The notes under the pieces were generated by a model. That model was not told where the DNA came from. It saw only the letters and a list, made by a program, of their open reading frames with translations, and searched no databases. This document shows positions 43,022-54,118 of a stretch of DNA of 64,000 nucleotides, piece after piece. How positions within the stretch are numbered: the stretch's first letter is position 1; every line of letters starts with the position of its first letter. The position numbers and the translations under genes were made by a program. Source of the stretch: Marsupella aquatica (Eukaryota; Marchantiophyta); assembly GCA_973895155.1 (NCBI GenBank), contig OZ316899.1, positions 4,340,001 to 4,404,000 of the forward strand, in the 5' to 3' direction.

Positions 43022-45658
43022 GCTAATGCCTGGCACGCTTGCCAGAGCCACCTGAATGGGAGCGGCCATCCCGCTGCCTTCAAAGCCTGTCATTGTCCGC
43101 CTTGAGGAGCTGGACCTGGTCCAGCAGAGATTCGTTCTCTCGCCTCGCCACGTCCGTCTCCTCCGCTGCCTCCTAACAAGCCTCCTCCAACTGCTGGGCG
43201 TCACTTGTCAGTTTACCCGCCAGCTGGTCCTGCTTCTCGGCCTCGGTTTGGAGCCGCGCCACCTTGGCCTGCAGCGTGGCTATCTCCGCCGTGTCCCGCT
43301 GGGCCCGTTCCTCGGCCTCCTCCAGGTCTTTCTGCCAGGTGACAGTTTGATTCTTCAAATTGTCAATCTGGTTCCGGAGTCGTGTAATCTCGGCTTCGTT
43401 CCCAGCTTTGGCCTGTTCGGCTAGGGCGGTAAGAGCGTGCGCCTTTGCTAACAACTCATCGGCGGCTGCAACCTTGGGTCGTAGTTGCCGAAGCTCAGCC
43501 TCTTGAGCCGCAACTTTGTTCTTTAGGTACACGGACTCCACCCGGTACCGCTCTATCCTCTGAAGGGCCTCTGACTGGGCCCGACCTGCCTTTACTGCGG
43601 CAACCAACTCCTGATTGAAGAAACAGGCTACCTTCCGGGCCATGAACTCCCCGGTATCCTGGGCAATTTGATGAGAGAAATCTTCCAGAAGCCCGTTCAG
43701 AAATGTACCTGGTACGAAAAGTTCCGGGTGGTCCAGGTTGTGCCTGTCCGGAGTTGGGCACGGGCAGACGTCCATACGCGCGGGGGCCGGGGCAGTGACG
43801 TCCAGCCCTGGGGATGTAATGTTGGAAGGGGCTGGAGCGTCCTCCTATAGCAATGTCCGGTTCTCCAGAATAGCCACCGGTGGGTCTTTGGGAGAACCGG
43901 GCTCGGGTAAGACCTCCGCCGTACCGACTTCTATACTTAGCCCGGCCTGTTGGGTTGCATCAACGGTTGCGACACCCGACCCATCCGGTACCTCCTCGGT
44001 TACGACTACAGCTACTTGTGGAGGTGGGGTGGGTGAAGCTGGCGTGTCCGCTGGACTTCGGGCCTCGGGCTGGGGCCGTCTCTCCAAGGCCGGGAAAACC
44101 CACCTAGCTGGGACCAGCTTTGTAACGTTGACACGGGGAAGGGTTCGTCGATCAAACCGGGCGTACCACTCAAGAATGATCTGGATGTGGCTAGCGAAAT
44201 ACGCCTTCCCGCCAATGTACAGCGTCTTCCTTCGCTGCTCCATCTCTTCATGGAATTTCTTAGCGAAGTACGACGCCCACCTCCTAGGTCGATAGTTCTC
44301 GACCTGGATAACCTGGGCGGCGGAGATCTCCCCCGGGGGTTCCATCATGTGGAGGCCGTACCTCTGGAACTCCAGTCACTCAGCTATCTCGGGGATGAGG
44401 CAGGTTTTCATCACGAACCCGTTGTCCACTGCTCCCTCTGAGGGAAAACTTGAAGATTGGTACTTGGCTCCCTTGCCCCCGGGAGCCCGTGATTCAACTC
44501 GATGGTCACCTTCGGGTAACCCGAAGATCATCCTGAGCCGTTCTTCCGTGAGGGACATACTCCTTCCCCGTAGCCGAGTATGTTGACGCGCGTCGTCATA
44601 ATTCCTGACGAACTCTGTCATGTCCTCCCCGTAGTACCTGCAAGTGTTCCAGGGGAGGGAGGCGAGGTGCTCGAATCCCTGTGTCTTCAGGTACACCGCA
44701 TGCTTGGGATGGAGGATGTTTTTGTGAACGTTTTCCCCCATGCGGTGCATCGTCACCTTGGCCACGGCTACCGTGGCCAATGGTAACCCGGATGCAGTGG
44801 CGGATTCCTTCCTCTCTTCCCCCGTGACTGGCTTGGGGAAGGTGACACCTCCCCATCCTCCCGATCGGGCCTGGGTAGTGCTACTGCCGTTAGTAACGGG
44901 CCCGGGTCGGCCACGGTCACCATGTTGTCTGTCGGGGCCGCTCCTGGGGTCAGAGCAGGGGGTGGGGACGATATAGTATCGGCCCCCTGAGCGCTTGTTC
45001 CTCTGGGCCGCCTGGTCAAGGGTAGGGTAGCCTCGTCATCATCGCTAAGATCCACAGCGTTGATGACGGAGCGTACTTGTGCTGGCTGGGCGATCGGTGG
45101 TGGGGTTTGGCTAGGCTGCGGCTGAGGCTGAAGCTGAAGCTGAGCCTGAGGTTGTACGGGTACGGGTACGAGTACAACTGAGTTGGTCATGTTGGTTGTT
45201 GGCCGAGCTCCTATGAAGCTCTGTAGGTGCTGGTAGAAGTTCTCCGAAGCGAGGGCAGACGACCTTGTCGAACGGGTAGTGCTGGACTCGCTGTTGATGA
45301 TAGCCCGAACCTGAGCAGGGATGTGGTCGAAGTGATGTCGCTGCAAGTCGATCGTACCCGGGATATTGAGGACCTCGTCTGGAAGCCGAAGCAATGCTTC
45401 CCAGAACCCGATATATTTGTCTTCGTTGAAGAAGTACCCGGATACCTCTGCTGGTCGGTAAAGCTCGCTCTGAGACGGGTAGTCAAAGTTAAGGATGTAG
45501 TGGTGTCGTCCTGCTAGGCGGATGGCTCGCTCGTACTCGCGTTCGATTTCGTATTGGCGTGGGTTGGCGTGTTTCAATGAGTCGGCCAAGTGCCTCCCGG
45601 TAGATAGGAACTGCGTCCAGAATCGAATGGTCGAGCTGGAGAGGATTGTGTGCGACAT
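43022..45658 (-). pseudogene. LTR-encoded PMD-like plus coiled-coil protein remnant (L3 solo LTR)
   Basis: The minus-strand start MSHTILSSSTIRFW (45658) gives an N-terminal helical region and a Pro/Gln-rich linker. After a frame change near 44780 come RYYGEDMTEFVRNYDDARQ and MSLTEERLRMIFGLPEGD, the PMD-like core. VIQVENYRPRRWASYF, a proline-rich linker and a long coiled coil (residues around 43200-43560) follow, ending GGSGKRARH and TAG at 43022. Three or more stops interrupt the single downstream frame. The layout is the same as in the family R and L4 proteins despite low identity. Confidence 0.65.
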
Positions 45659-46502
45659 TCAGAGGAGATAGTAGTGGCGACTTAGAGCGAATGAGAGAGC
45701 TGGGGTCGAAGCTGGCGCGTGGACTGATGGACTGGTGCACTACAAAGGGTTGGCTCCCCTTTTATACCTTGAGCGCTTGTCGATCCCCCGACGTCTCCTC
45801 GACGCCCATAGGCTGAACCGTTCACGCTTGTGGTGTGCCGGCCACTCCGCCGGTCTGAGTCAGCGCGTGTCAGTGGCCGCTTCCTTAAGTTCGTTATACG
45901 GACCCGAGGGAGGGGCCCCTCCACGCTCGTAACCCGGGTGTGTGAATAACGACCAGCCGCCAGTCCGAACCTGAATTCCCCCTTATTGCCTAATGATATC
46001 CTACCCATAATGATTACCTAAATACTGTCGTTATGCTAATAATAGCGGTCTAAGACACTCCTAACGCGCGTGCCGAGCGCAGTTAGACCGAATCACTCAT
46101 TAACCGCCGTACCGGCGGCGTCACAACGCAGATGAAGAATGTCTCGATCTTCAACACCCACAACAAATCTCCCTGCGTATTCCCCAATGGCAAAAGCACT
46201 TCCATCTCCAATAGTCCAATCAATGACAATGTCCTATGGCAAACTAAGAATCTCCATTACGGCTTGCATGAACCCAACTGACAATCTATTGGAACCTGCA
46301 AAAACCGTCCTGGGACTGGGATCAGTTTTTGGGTAGCAAACACTCAACATCGATTTATGGCGGGCATCCTCAGAGGAAGTCATCGGAACATATCTAGTAT
46401 GTTTTGGGACTTTTGCTGAGAATTCCACCTTGCAAAAGACATCCATAATGAGAGTAACTACCTGAATTGAAAACAAGAATATGTCAACAATGGGTACTTT
46501 TG

Positions 46503-46520
46503 GTTAGCGAGCTCGCTAGC
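46503..46520. repeat. 18-bp palindrome, copy B, late intron of accessory gene
   Basis: GTTAGCGAGCTCGCTAGC lies in the intron that corresponds to the one holding two palindromes in copy A (14552, 14641). Confidence 0.85.
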
Positions 46521-48620
46521 AAAAATTGCACCAAAAATATTGAGGATATCTTACCTCTATGTCCATATCTGCCTGATACAAAGGAGATGAAAGCAAAACT
46601 GAATACTGTCAAACATGTTTGAATTTGTTCTTCTGCTCGACGGCAGAATTTTTTTGTCTCATATGGTTATAGTCAGATCTGTGAAGAACTACAACATAAC
46701 CATCGTCGGCAAGCATCGGACGCATGACTCCAAAGAAATAATATGGTAATTTCTCACTCCAAACATTCCACGTCGGGACCTCTCGGTCTGTGACACTCGT
46801 TCAATGACCCGTGGGAAGGAAAATGAAACCCAAGTGAGCACCAATCCCAGCGTACGGTTTGCCGTTGATTATCACTGGATTTGGGTGTTCGCTCAATTTG
46901 CTCATCGCAGACAACCACTGATCTGCATCGCCCATCCAGGGAGTTCTTACTTTCCTCTGGCTAATTGAGTTTGCAGTTTCCGTGAGATTGCTTTTTGCCA
47001 AGAAATGTTGCTCACAGTCCTTCTTAAGACCGCACATTCGTGCTACTCCTTGAGCGACGCATGCTTCCTCCTCATCCGAGTCTGAGAGAATTTGCACATT
47101 GCGCTTCCTCTTTAAATGCTTGATTGAACCAAGGTCTACAGCAGATTTTGTTGTGACCTCAACATTAGGAGACCTTGGTTCTTCTCCATCATCCGCGCCA
47201 CTCTTCAAACTCCCAGAGGCTGCAGCCTTTCTCTTCTTTGAAAAACATGTTCATGTCAGATAGGTCACTTAGACAAAATTACTCCGACTATAGTATGAAA
47301 AAAAGAGGAGAAAAAGACTTACTTTACTTCCCATACAAGATTGATCCATCTTTAGATGTGTCCTTCACAGGCACCTTCCGAGGTCTCCTCAATCTACTCT
47401 GGTCGACAATGGCAGCCACACCAAGAACAACTTTCTCCATTGCCTCACATCCGCCAGCCTCTGCTTCTGTAGGAGCTAATTTGGACTCTGTAATGTACGA
47501 CTCTGGTATCAAGCCTCGATTTATCATATGAAAGGCTGCCTTCTCTGCAGTGTCAAATGTCACTGCCCATTTGTCTGATTCTAAATACCATGGACAGTGA
47601 AGGACTTCCCACTCACTCATCTTCCTTGGAGCCTCCACTCCCTCACATGGGTACATCAAGTACTCTATGTATTTAATAGAGGTTGGATCCTCTTTGACCC
47701 CTGCTATCCAAGGCAAGAAGCAAGTAGGATAGGACCACCAATATGTTTTGTCAGCAACTTCTCTATCCACAAACAAACGATACATTTATCTCTTTGCCCT
47801 CCTCCAAAAAAGTGAGATGTCAATCTTCTCATCCGACTTTGGTGGCCAAATCTGTTTGAAAAAACAAGATTTCACTCTCGTTTGGAAATCTTCAAAGTCC
47901 TCCTCTATGTCAAGGATCAGCGATGGCTTTGTCTTCTCAGACAAAGTAAGGATTCTCGCATCTGGAACAATTGGGATCAACTCTGAAATAATCTCAGACA
48001 TGAGTGAAGAACAAATTGACTCAACCTGCTCCCATGCAGCCCATCAATGAAGCCAAAGTTTTGTTTCGGTGTCAGAGAATTGACCAGGGTGGAAGTACTT
48101 CTTGCAAAGCTCAGGTCTGCATTGTGCCTTGAGTAGTACACATCTCAGCTGCGGAGTCAATGAATTACCCCTTCCTTTATTGTCTGTTTGTTGGGCCTCC
48201 TTCCTCTCATGTTCACAGTAGTTGTGCATCTCAACACACTTTTGGAAAAAGTCACCAAACTCAGGATTCAGTAGAGGTCCAATCTTTGGCACCTCACATT
48301 CCAATCTGCTAGTTGTTCCTTCATCATGTCTTCATAGCCATGTCTTGCTCAGCTTTTGAAAGCGGTTCTCCTTGCGCTTCTTTCAACTGGACTTCTTCTT
48401 CAAATCTTCCGTCTGCGCTGCAATATTAGCAGCAGACAGAATGTATGTGTAGGCATCGAGTGTCATGTTCTTTGAATACCAAGCCGGCTTCCTGATATTT
48501 GCCATCTTCTGCTAGAAAAGTTTGTAGTTGTCTGCATCAATGATATCTTTGTATACAGAAAGATCATTGCACCCAAGAATTCTCAAGGTGACATTGAGTC
48601 AACCTGAACCAAAGAAACAG

Positions 48621-48638
48621 GTTAGCGAGATCGCTAAC
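48621..48638. repeat. 18-bp palindrome, copy B, intron 1 of accessory gene
   Basis: GTTAGCGAGATCGCTAAC is in the same intron as 16848-16865 of copy A. Confidence 0.85.
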
Positions 48639-49794
48639 AAGAGGAACTGAAAGAAGTTTTTATACAATTCACTGCTTGAAGGAATAGAAACAAACCTATT
48701 CAATGCATGCATGGCCAACTCAATCTGCATAAATGAGTTCTTGTCACCCTTGAAAATTTGGCAAACAACTCAAGGATGATACTTGACATCATCTAGATTC
48801 TCGTCCGCAAGCTGCATCCACGAGTAGAGACAATGATTTCCATCAAAAACACAGAACAGTTTGTCTTTCAAAATTTTGAAAGCCTCCTGAGAATCACATT
48901 CCCTCTTGAATTCTTCATTCTGAAGAATCAACATGTCATCCCATGACTCCCGAATCACATTGTCGCACATCTGGACATGGCCATCTTCGTTGGTCATTTG
49001 TACATAAAATCAAGGTGCATCCTTGATGTATCCCTACGTTCAAAATTCATTTTTGAGTGTCTCAATCGCAGTCGAGTTTGTTTGCAAGGACCAAACAATC
49101 TACATATTTTGCATTCTGTAAAGCGGAATCCTTGGAGGAGCGAGGAGGAATCCAAATTTGTCAGCTCCAAAAGGGAAAATATGGCAATTGATGACAACAG
49201 AATAGGGTTCTGAAGCCCCAGGTTGAAACATAGGGTTCACAACATCCACTTGGTTCACCATCTTTGGTCTTCTCAGTGTTTTCAATCCCGCCTAGATTGC
49301 CTTCTTGTTCGTAGTAGACCTTGTCTCCCTTTGGCTTGACTCGACTGACTTGAATGATCCAATTGATGACAAGCTCTTGAGTGAAGACAATGGCTCCATC
49401 AGCGGGCCCGTGACGTGATAAGGGTATGAACAGGTCAAGGACAAGGGCGACACGCTTTGAGAACATAAAGAAACCCTTAAAGCCCAAGAATCAATCATCC
49501 ATTCAAAGACAAAATCGTACCCTCCTCTGTTGCTTTCACCTGAATGCAGCGCCCGGTCGTGAAAAGAGATGCAATTATTCTGTATGATGCTCCTCACAAT
49601 CATTTTTCAGACACCGTCAGGCATACATGTACTTACAAAAATACAAACAACCAAACTCACGACTGAAGAAAAAGTAGCAAATAATAGAGAGACAAGTGTC
49701 CTATACTGCACCATACCGTTGACATCAAGGTACCCGTTGACCAATTCCAACGGATATAAACGGTCATAATGGTCACTTATGAGAAACTGTTTTT

Positions 49795-49812
49795 GCTAGC
49801 GACTTTGCTAGC
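49795..49812. repeat. 18-bp palindrome, copy B, divergent promoter, site 1
   Basis: GCTAGCGACTTTGCTAGC, with an AT-rich TTTTT/AAAAA surround that extends the dyad. Confidence 0.9.
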
Positions 49813-49889
49813 CAAAAATTGGTCGCTAATTTGATGAACTCGTGAAGGGTGTTTTATACATTTTTGAACCATTTTACATGGTTGATTGA

Positions 49890-49907
49890 GCTAGCGATCT
49901 TGCTAGC
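49890..49907. repeat. 18-bp palindrome, copy B, divergent promoter, site 2
   Basis: GCTAGCGATCTTGCTAGC, starting 95 bases after site 1. Confidence 0.9.
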
Positions 49908-50084
49908 TTTACCATTCCTTAAATAGTTGCATATAAGACAAAATAACGGTCAGTTAACGGGAAGATGAGGCATTTATTAAATAAATACGTTGAGTCAAAC
50001 ACCCACATGAGCAATTTTTCTCATATGTATTTGGAGAAATAGGAGAGCAACGTATCTCACAATTGAGGATTGTTGTAGATTGTA

Positions 50085-53000
50085 ATGTCTTCTATGGGGT
50101 CGAAGGTTATGATTGAGAGAAAGAAGACGGGTGATGTTGTTGTTCTGGATGTTCCGGAGAATAATTTTATCTCTATCAAGGAGTCTTTCCTGTCATTGAG
50201 GTTTGGGCTTTTGGAAGATGATTTCATCTGGAAGTTGTTCCTTCTTTATTCTTGGAAAGGATCCAGAAATCACGAGGTGTCGGATAATGGTTCAGGAATA
50301 TTGCCAGAGAGAGTTTGGGACCTGAAGTGTGGTTCAGCTCTAGAGCTAGTCTCATGTAAGGATGACATTGCACAGATCAATGTTTTAGATCCAGAATTGC
50401 CAACTCCGCCGTCAATTGCAGTACCCAAAATTATCGACATCTCCCCTGAGAGTGTGGGTCGGGATCTCTCTTCTGTATCTACGAAGTCTTTTGAGAAAGT
50501 TTTTTTTGAAGCGCTGAGTCATAACGAGTTTCAATCTCAGCCAGTTCTTTATAGAGTAAGTGCATATGATGCCTTCCTCAATATTACTGGGTCAAGCGAG
50601 TTGGAAAATTTCCGAAGGGGAAATGATTGGAAGGAGATTCAAGTGCAGACTCTGCCCACTTCATACAATGGGAATTGCGTCTTTGAGCTTCCTCCAGTCA
50701 AAGGTTAATTTTGTTGAGGATATGGTCTTCAGGACATGGATAGGGATAATGACGGCTACCCATGGACGAGACTTCTCACAACTTCAGCTAATCTCAAACC
50801 TCGAAACCACTGGTTTGTGTCGAAAGTAAGATGTGCTGGTGTACTTGAATGTCAAAATCTGGTCTGTAGAAAGTTGAAGCACACTGGTTCCAAAAATGAC
50901 TCTTCCTTCCAAGGAAAGGGACAATTTACTGAGCCTTTCCATCTTGGTGAGCTTGTGGAGGAAGGAGGGTTGGTGTGCAGATTCTATGAGGAGAGGCCTC
51001 TCTGCATCCACAAATGTCCGGCTAAACTTTTGTACGTCTATCCTAAGTCGTCTCTTGAGTCAAATGTTGCAAAACATATGTCTCGATTGGCTGTTCATAT
51101 GGATTTCCATGACCACGTTGTTTGGAAAGGGAAATCTTGATTGGCAAAAAAGCAGGCAGAGGAGATAGTTTTTGGTGTTCATAAAGCGAATCTTGTGTGT
51201 ATGCCAGGGCATGTTCTTAACAAGTCTCTAGGAAACCTGGTTTCTCTTTTGCATCCAGAGTCTTCTTCAGAACTATCAAAAGAAGAAGAGAGAGAGAGAT
51301 TTGGGAATCGATGAAGGTTGTGTCTACTGTTGAGAAATTCCAGGCCATATTCCCGAGCGTGAAAATGGATAACCCAAAAAGGGTGAGTTGGATTCACTTC
51401 GTGAGATGCAAGCCCGGAATAATTTTCCTTACGTTCAGAGGTACCTTTTCCCTGGCCAGGGGAGCAAGACCGATCGGGCTCATGTCTTCAAAATGAGTAC
51501 CAATGGCCCAGGTTATGGTGTTGATATTCTGAGGCAGATGAAGAGTGGAGGTGAGCTGGAAGGAGCATGGGTCAGTTCTGACGTGATGCGGAGAATAAGC
51601 ACTGGGTGGCTGACATTCAGCGCCCATGTGTACAACCATAATTACAGGTCCCTTTGTACCATCTTCACTTGTGAGCTCCGTGCGAAGGACTCCTTGTCTC
51701 TCAAAATTGCATGGAGACATATGATTGAAGTTGCCTCTGATCATGATGTACATGACCCGGTCATTGGAGGATTTATTGTCGATAATGCTGAGGCTGGATG
51801 GATCGCCATTTGGAATGTTTTTTTGGGAGGGGTCCGTCACCCTAAGAAGGAGCACAGTGACGCCTTTCACTTTGCTCAATCTCTTCATCGGCACACATTG
51901 GAGGGTATTCAGGAAGATCGGCATTGGGAGCACTATAAAATGTGGGAAAGGCTGAGAACAGCACCAATATATGTTCAGGCATATCGAGTTGCTGACAAAA
52001 TCCATCGTTGGTGGAAGAAAGGAAACTGCTATGCTGGGAAATTGAAGTCTCTCAAAGGATGGATTTCTTGGTAGGTAGTGAGGTGGAGGCAGTGGGGGAA
52101 CTTCATCCGCGTAGTAAGTTACCTATTTCCTTTCTCTTTGATGTCCTTGTTTTTTGCTAGCAATCTTGCTAGCATACCAGGTCCATTTCTGACGGGGGAC
52201 TTTTTTGCAGACGCAAACCGCAATGGAGTCAGCCTTGATGCCAAATTGTACTGGAGCGGAATCAGTTCATGCCTCCATGAGATCCTGCCAAATGAAGAAA
52301 CTAGTGGGATTGATTGAAGCATGTGAGGTGGACCAGAACCGTGTTGCGGGGCAAATTGTTGCATTTACTGCATACATTGAAGGTGTTCACAGAGGCCAAG
52401 GGCCGACCATTTTTGAGTTAGCATATAGGAACGCCGATGCGATGGGATCAATGGATGCTTACAAAAAGGCAGCAAATCTTTTGCTTGAGTCATCAGCTAA
52501 GTATGAATTCTATAGAACAGTACCATTACATGGGGATATCCGAACAACATCCACGAAGAGGAAAGGGAAAGCTTCAGCTACAATCCACGAGAATGACTCC
52601 CACAGACATGACAAAGTGTCACGCACAACAGCTTCTCCTTCAGGTCTAAAAAGGTGGAATCTTTATCTTGAATTCCGCTGCGTCAATGTTTCAGAGACTT
52701 CTGGGGATCCAGAAATAGCAAGGAACACAACTTCGGGAACTCCTTTCGGAGGTTGCTCTCCAGGAGTTATCCATGTTTCAGATGATGATGGTGATGATGC
52801 AAGTCATAATGTCAATGATACCAAGCAGATGGGAACTCAACCTTTGCATGATGTTAGGGATGACCATCGGGATGCCCCCCAAAGGATCCCTTCCATCCAA
52901 GCGGGAGAGGCAGAGCGGGAGAGGTGTTGGACCTGGTTACAACGGGTTGGTTGACCGAAGCATTTTTGGAAGAGATGAATGTAGAAATCTCATCAAGGAG

Positions 53001-53753
53001 ACTGGATGTAAGTCCGCGCAAGGGGGAATTGTTGGAGTTGCCATTCACAGGTTGCGATTATCGTCTCCACACCGCCAGTTGTTGTACTTTTGTCCTAACA
53101 ATAAGTGTCACAAGAGCCGAGGACACAGAACTCTAGCTCAACTACCCCCCCCCCACCCGAGTCGCTCAAGGTTCAACGTGGGACTTGCCTCTCCCATCCC
53201 AAGATTGATTTTCTACTAAGATTAGGATTCCAGATCAGTGGACTGTCCTATGTTGTTGCAAAAGAAGTTGGGGAGTTCTCCTCCCCCAACCGGGTCGACC
53301 TGCAAATTGATGTTAACTCATTCCAGGAACAAATCGATCTAACTAATGTGAACTGTCGATTGAAAACCCAAAATGGTAAGGGTGCATGGCAGCGTTTCAG
53401 CAATACTCCAGAGTTGCTGAAGTGTATCGTTTCCGCTACACAAGAGTACGTACATGAGAGTTTCCGGAAATGAGAAGGTAAGTACCGGAAATGGATGGGG
53501 TTGGAGATACTTGATCGCCACTCACGAGACTGATTCACAAGTTCTGCACACATATTGGGTGCAAATCTGTTGTTTCCCTTTGTGTTCTTGTGAAGACTTT
53601 TATATGAGGCATACACGAGGGAAACCATACATGTCTTGTAAACATCTGTTGTGGGTGTATTTAAACAAGTTTTCACTCAACCTGGAGAGGGACGACCTTG
53701 TCAAACAGCCAATTCTAACTGTTGGGGACGTGAGGAGTTTAATTCTGTTATAG
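50085..53753 (+). pseudogene. MULE-like DDE transposase with C-terminal SWIM finger, copy B
   Basis: Start ATG 50085 (MSSMGSKVMIERKKTG). The N-terminal region, the Cys/His array (VRCAGVLECQNLVC, HKCPAKLLYVYP, RLAVHMDFHDH) and the catalytic region (SSDVMRRISTGW, GGFIVDNAEAGWIAIW) align with copy A. An intron at 52114-52210 (GT-AG) contains a palindrome. The C-terminal part, missing from copy A here, ends in a SWIM-type zinc finger: CSC, then MSCKHLLWVYL near 53580-53660. SWIM fingers are typical of MULE and FAR1-type transposases. Stops at 50706, 51138 and 52072 plus frameshifts near 51290 and after 52900 show it is dead. The gene has no close match to the CACTA transposase. Confidence 0.7.
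52156..52173. repeat. 18-bp palindrome, copy B, transposase intron
   Basis: GCTAGCAATCTTGCTAGC inside intron 52114-52210. The same intron of copy A holds two. Confidence 0.9.
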
Positions 53754-54005
53754 ATAGGGGACTAGTTATTTATTGGAGATGCTAATTTTAGGGTGGTGGG
53801 AGAGGATTACTTGAGGTAGTGGTTTCACAAATACCAATCTATTTTCAACTTTGAGAAATAAATTACTTGAATCTTATGGCCAAACTAATGTTGTAGTTCA
53901 ACTGGCTCCTATTTTTGTAATGCTTTACAAACCGAGTGAATCTCCATAATGTTGGCGAGGTCCTAACACCAATATCTTATATGGTGTTCATGTTCTGTGT
54001 TAAAG

Positions 54006-54023
54006 GCTAGCGATCTCGCTAGT
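54006..54023. repeat. 18-bp palindrome, copy B, 3' flank, site 1
   Basis: GCTAGCGATCTCGCTAGT, both CpG positions kept, one outer C-to-T change. Confidence 0.85.
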
Positions 54024-54100
54024 CTTCGGATGTTTAGTGTTTCTCTGGACTAGAATCTATCTAGTTGTAGTTGGTATGATCAAAACGATGTCAGTATTAT

Positions 54101-54118
54101 GCTAGCAATCTTGCTAGT
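54101..54118. repeat. 18-bp palindrome, copy B, 3' flank, site 2
   Basis: GCTAGCAATCTTGCTAGT starts 95 bases after site 1, the same interval as the two promoter sites. Confidence 0.85.

Larger units (their letters stand above)
42125..46125 (-). mobile_element. Solo LTR, family L3 (4.0 kb)
   Basis: Ends TGTCACGTC...GCGTCACA with a perfect 5-bp target duplication ACGCA at 42120-42124 and 46126-46130. It splits the copy B accessory gene just after the methyltransferase-like motif. Its reverse complement contains the segment found at 5904-7748. It has no gag or pol. The stretch 42125-43021 is the noncoding LTR end and 45659-46125 the noncoding LTR start. Confidence 0.9.
46131..49399 (-). pseudogene. 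ParB-like / DNA methyltransferase-like accessory gene, copy B (main part)
   Basis: Start at ATG 49399 (MEPLSSLKS), aligned with the copy A start. Exon 1 includes SEPYSVVINCH, LFCVFDGNH and LYSWMQL (around 48830-48858). The Arg expected after DGNH is Cys here. Further exons give EFGDFFQKCVEMHNYCE, WWSYPTCFLPWIAGVKEDP, LPYYFFGVMRPMLADDGYVVVLH and DIVIDWTIGDGSAF with GRFVVGVED (about 46150-46231), a good motif-I match for N4/N6 DNA methyltransferases. I see no canonical [DNS]PPY. Several stops (TAG, TGA) stand where copy A has sense codons, and vice versa, so both copies decayed separately. Introns hold palindromes at the same places as copy A. Confidence 0.5.
49400..50084. promoter_or_regulatory. 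Divergent promoter region of copy B
   Basis: 685 bases lie between the two start codons, against 688 in copy A. The two palindromes start 396 and 491 bases from the accessory-gene ATG, exactly as in copy A. No gene is seen in the region. Confidence 0.6.

Noticed and set aside
46131-49399. Claiming an active DNA methyltransferase
   Set aside because: Motif I is convincing, but no [DNS]PP[YFW] catalytic box is visible (both copies read NGKPY near the expected place) and both genes have stops.
53140-53165. C-rich run as a regulatory element
   Set aside because: A simple C homopolymer stretch within decayed coding sequence is enough to explain it.
14552-54118. Dispersed palindromes taken as a CRISPR-like or tandem array
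   Set aside because: Spacing is irregular over kilobases, there are no unique spacers of uniform length and no cas genes; the sites track noncoding parts of one transposon family.
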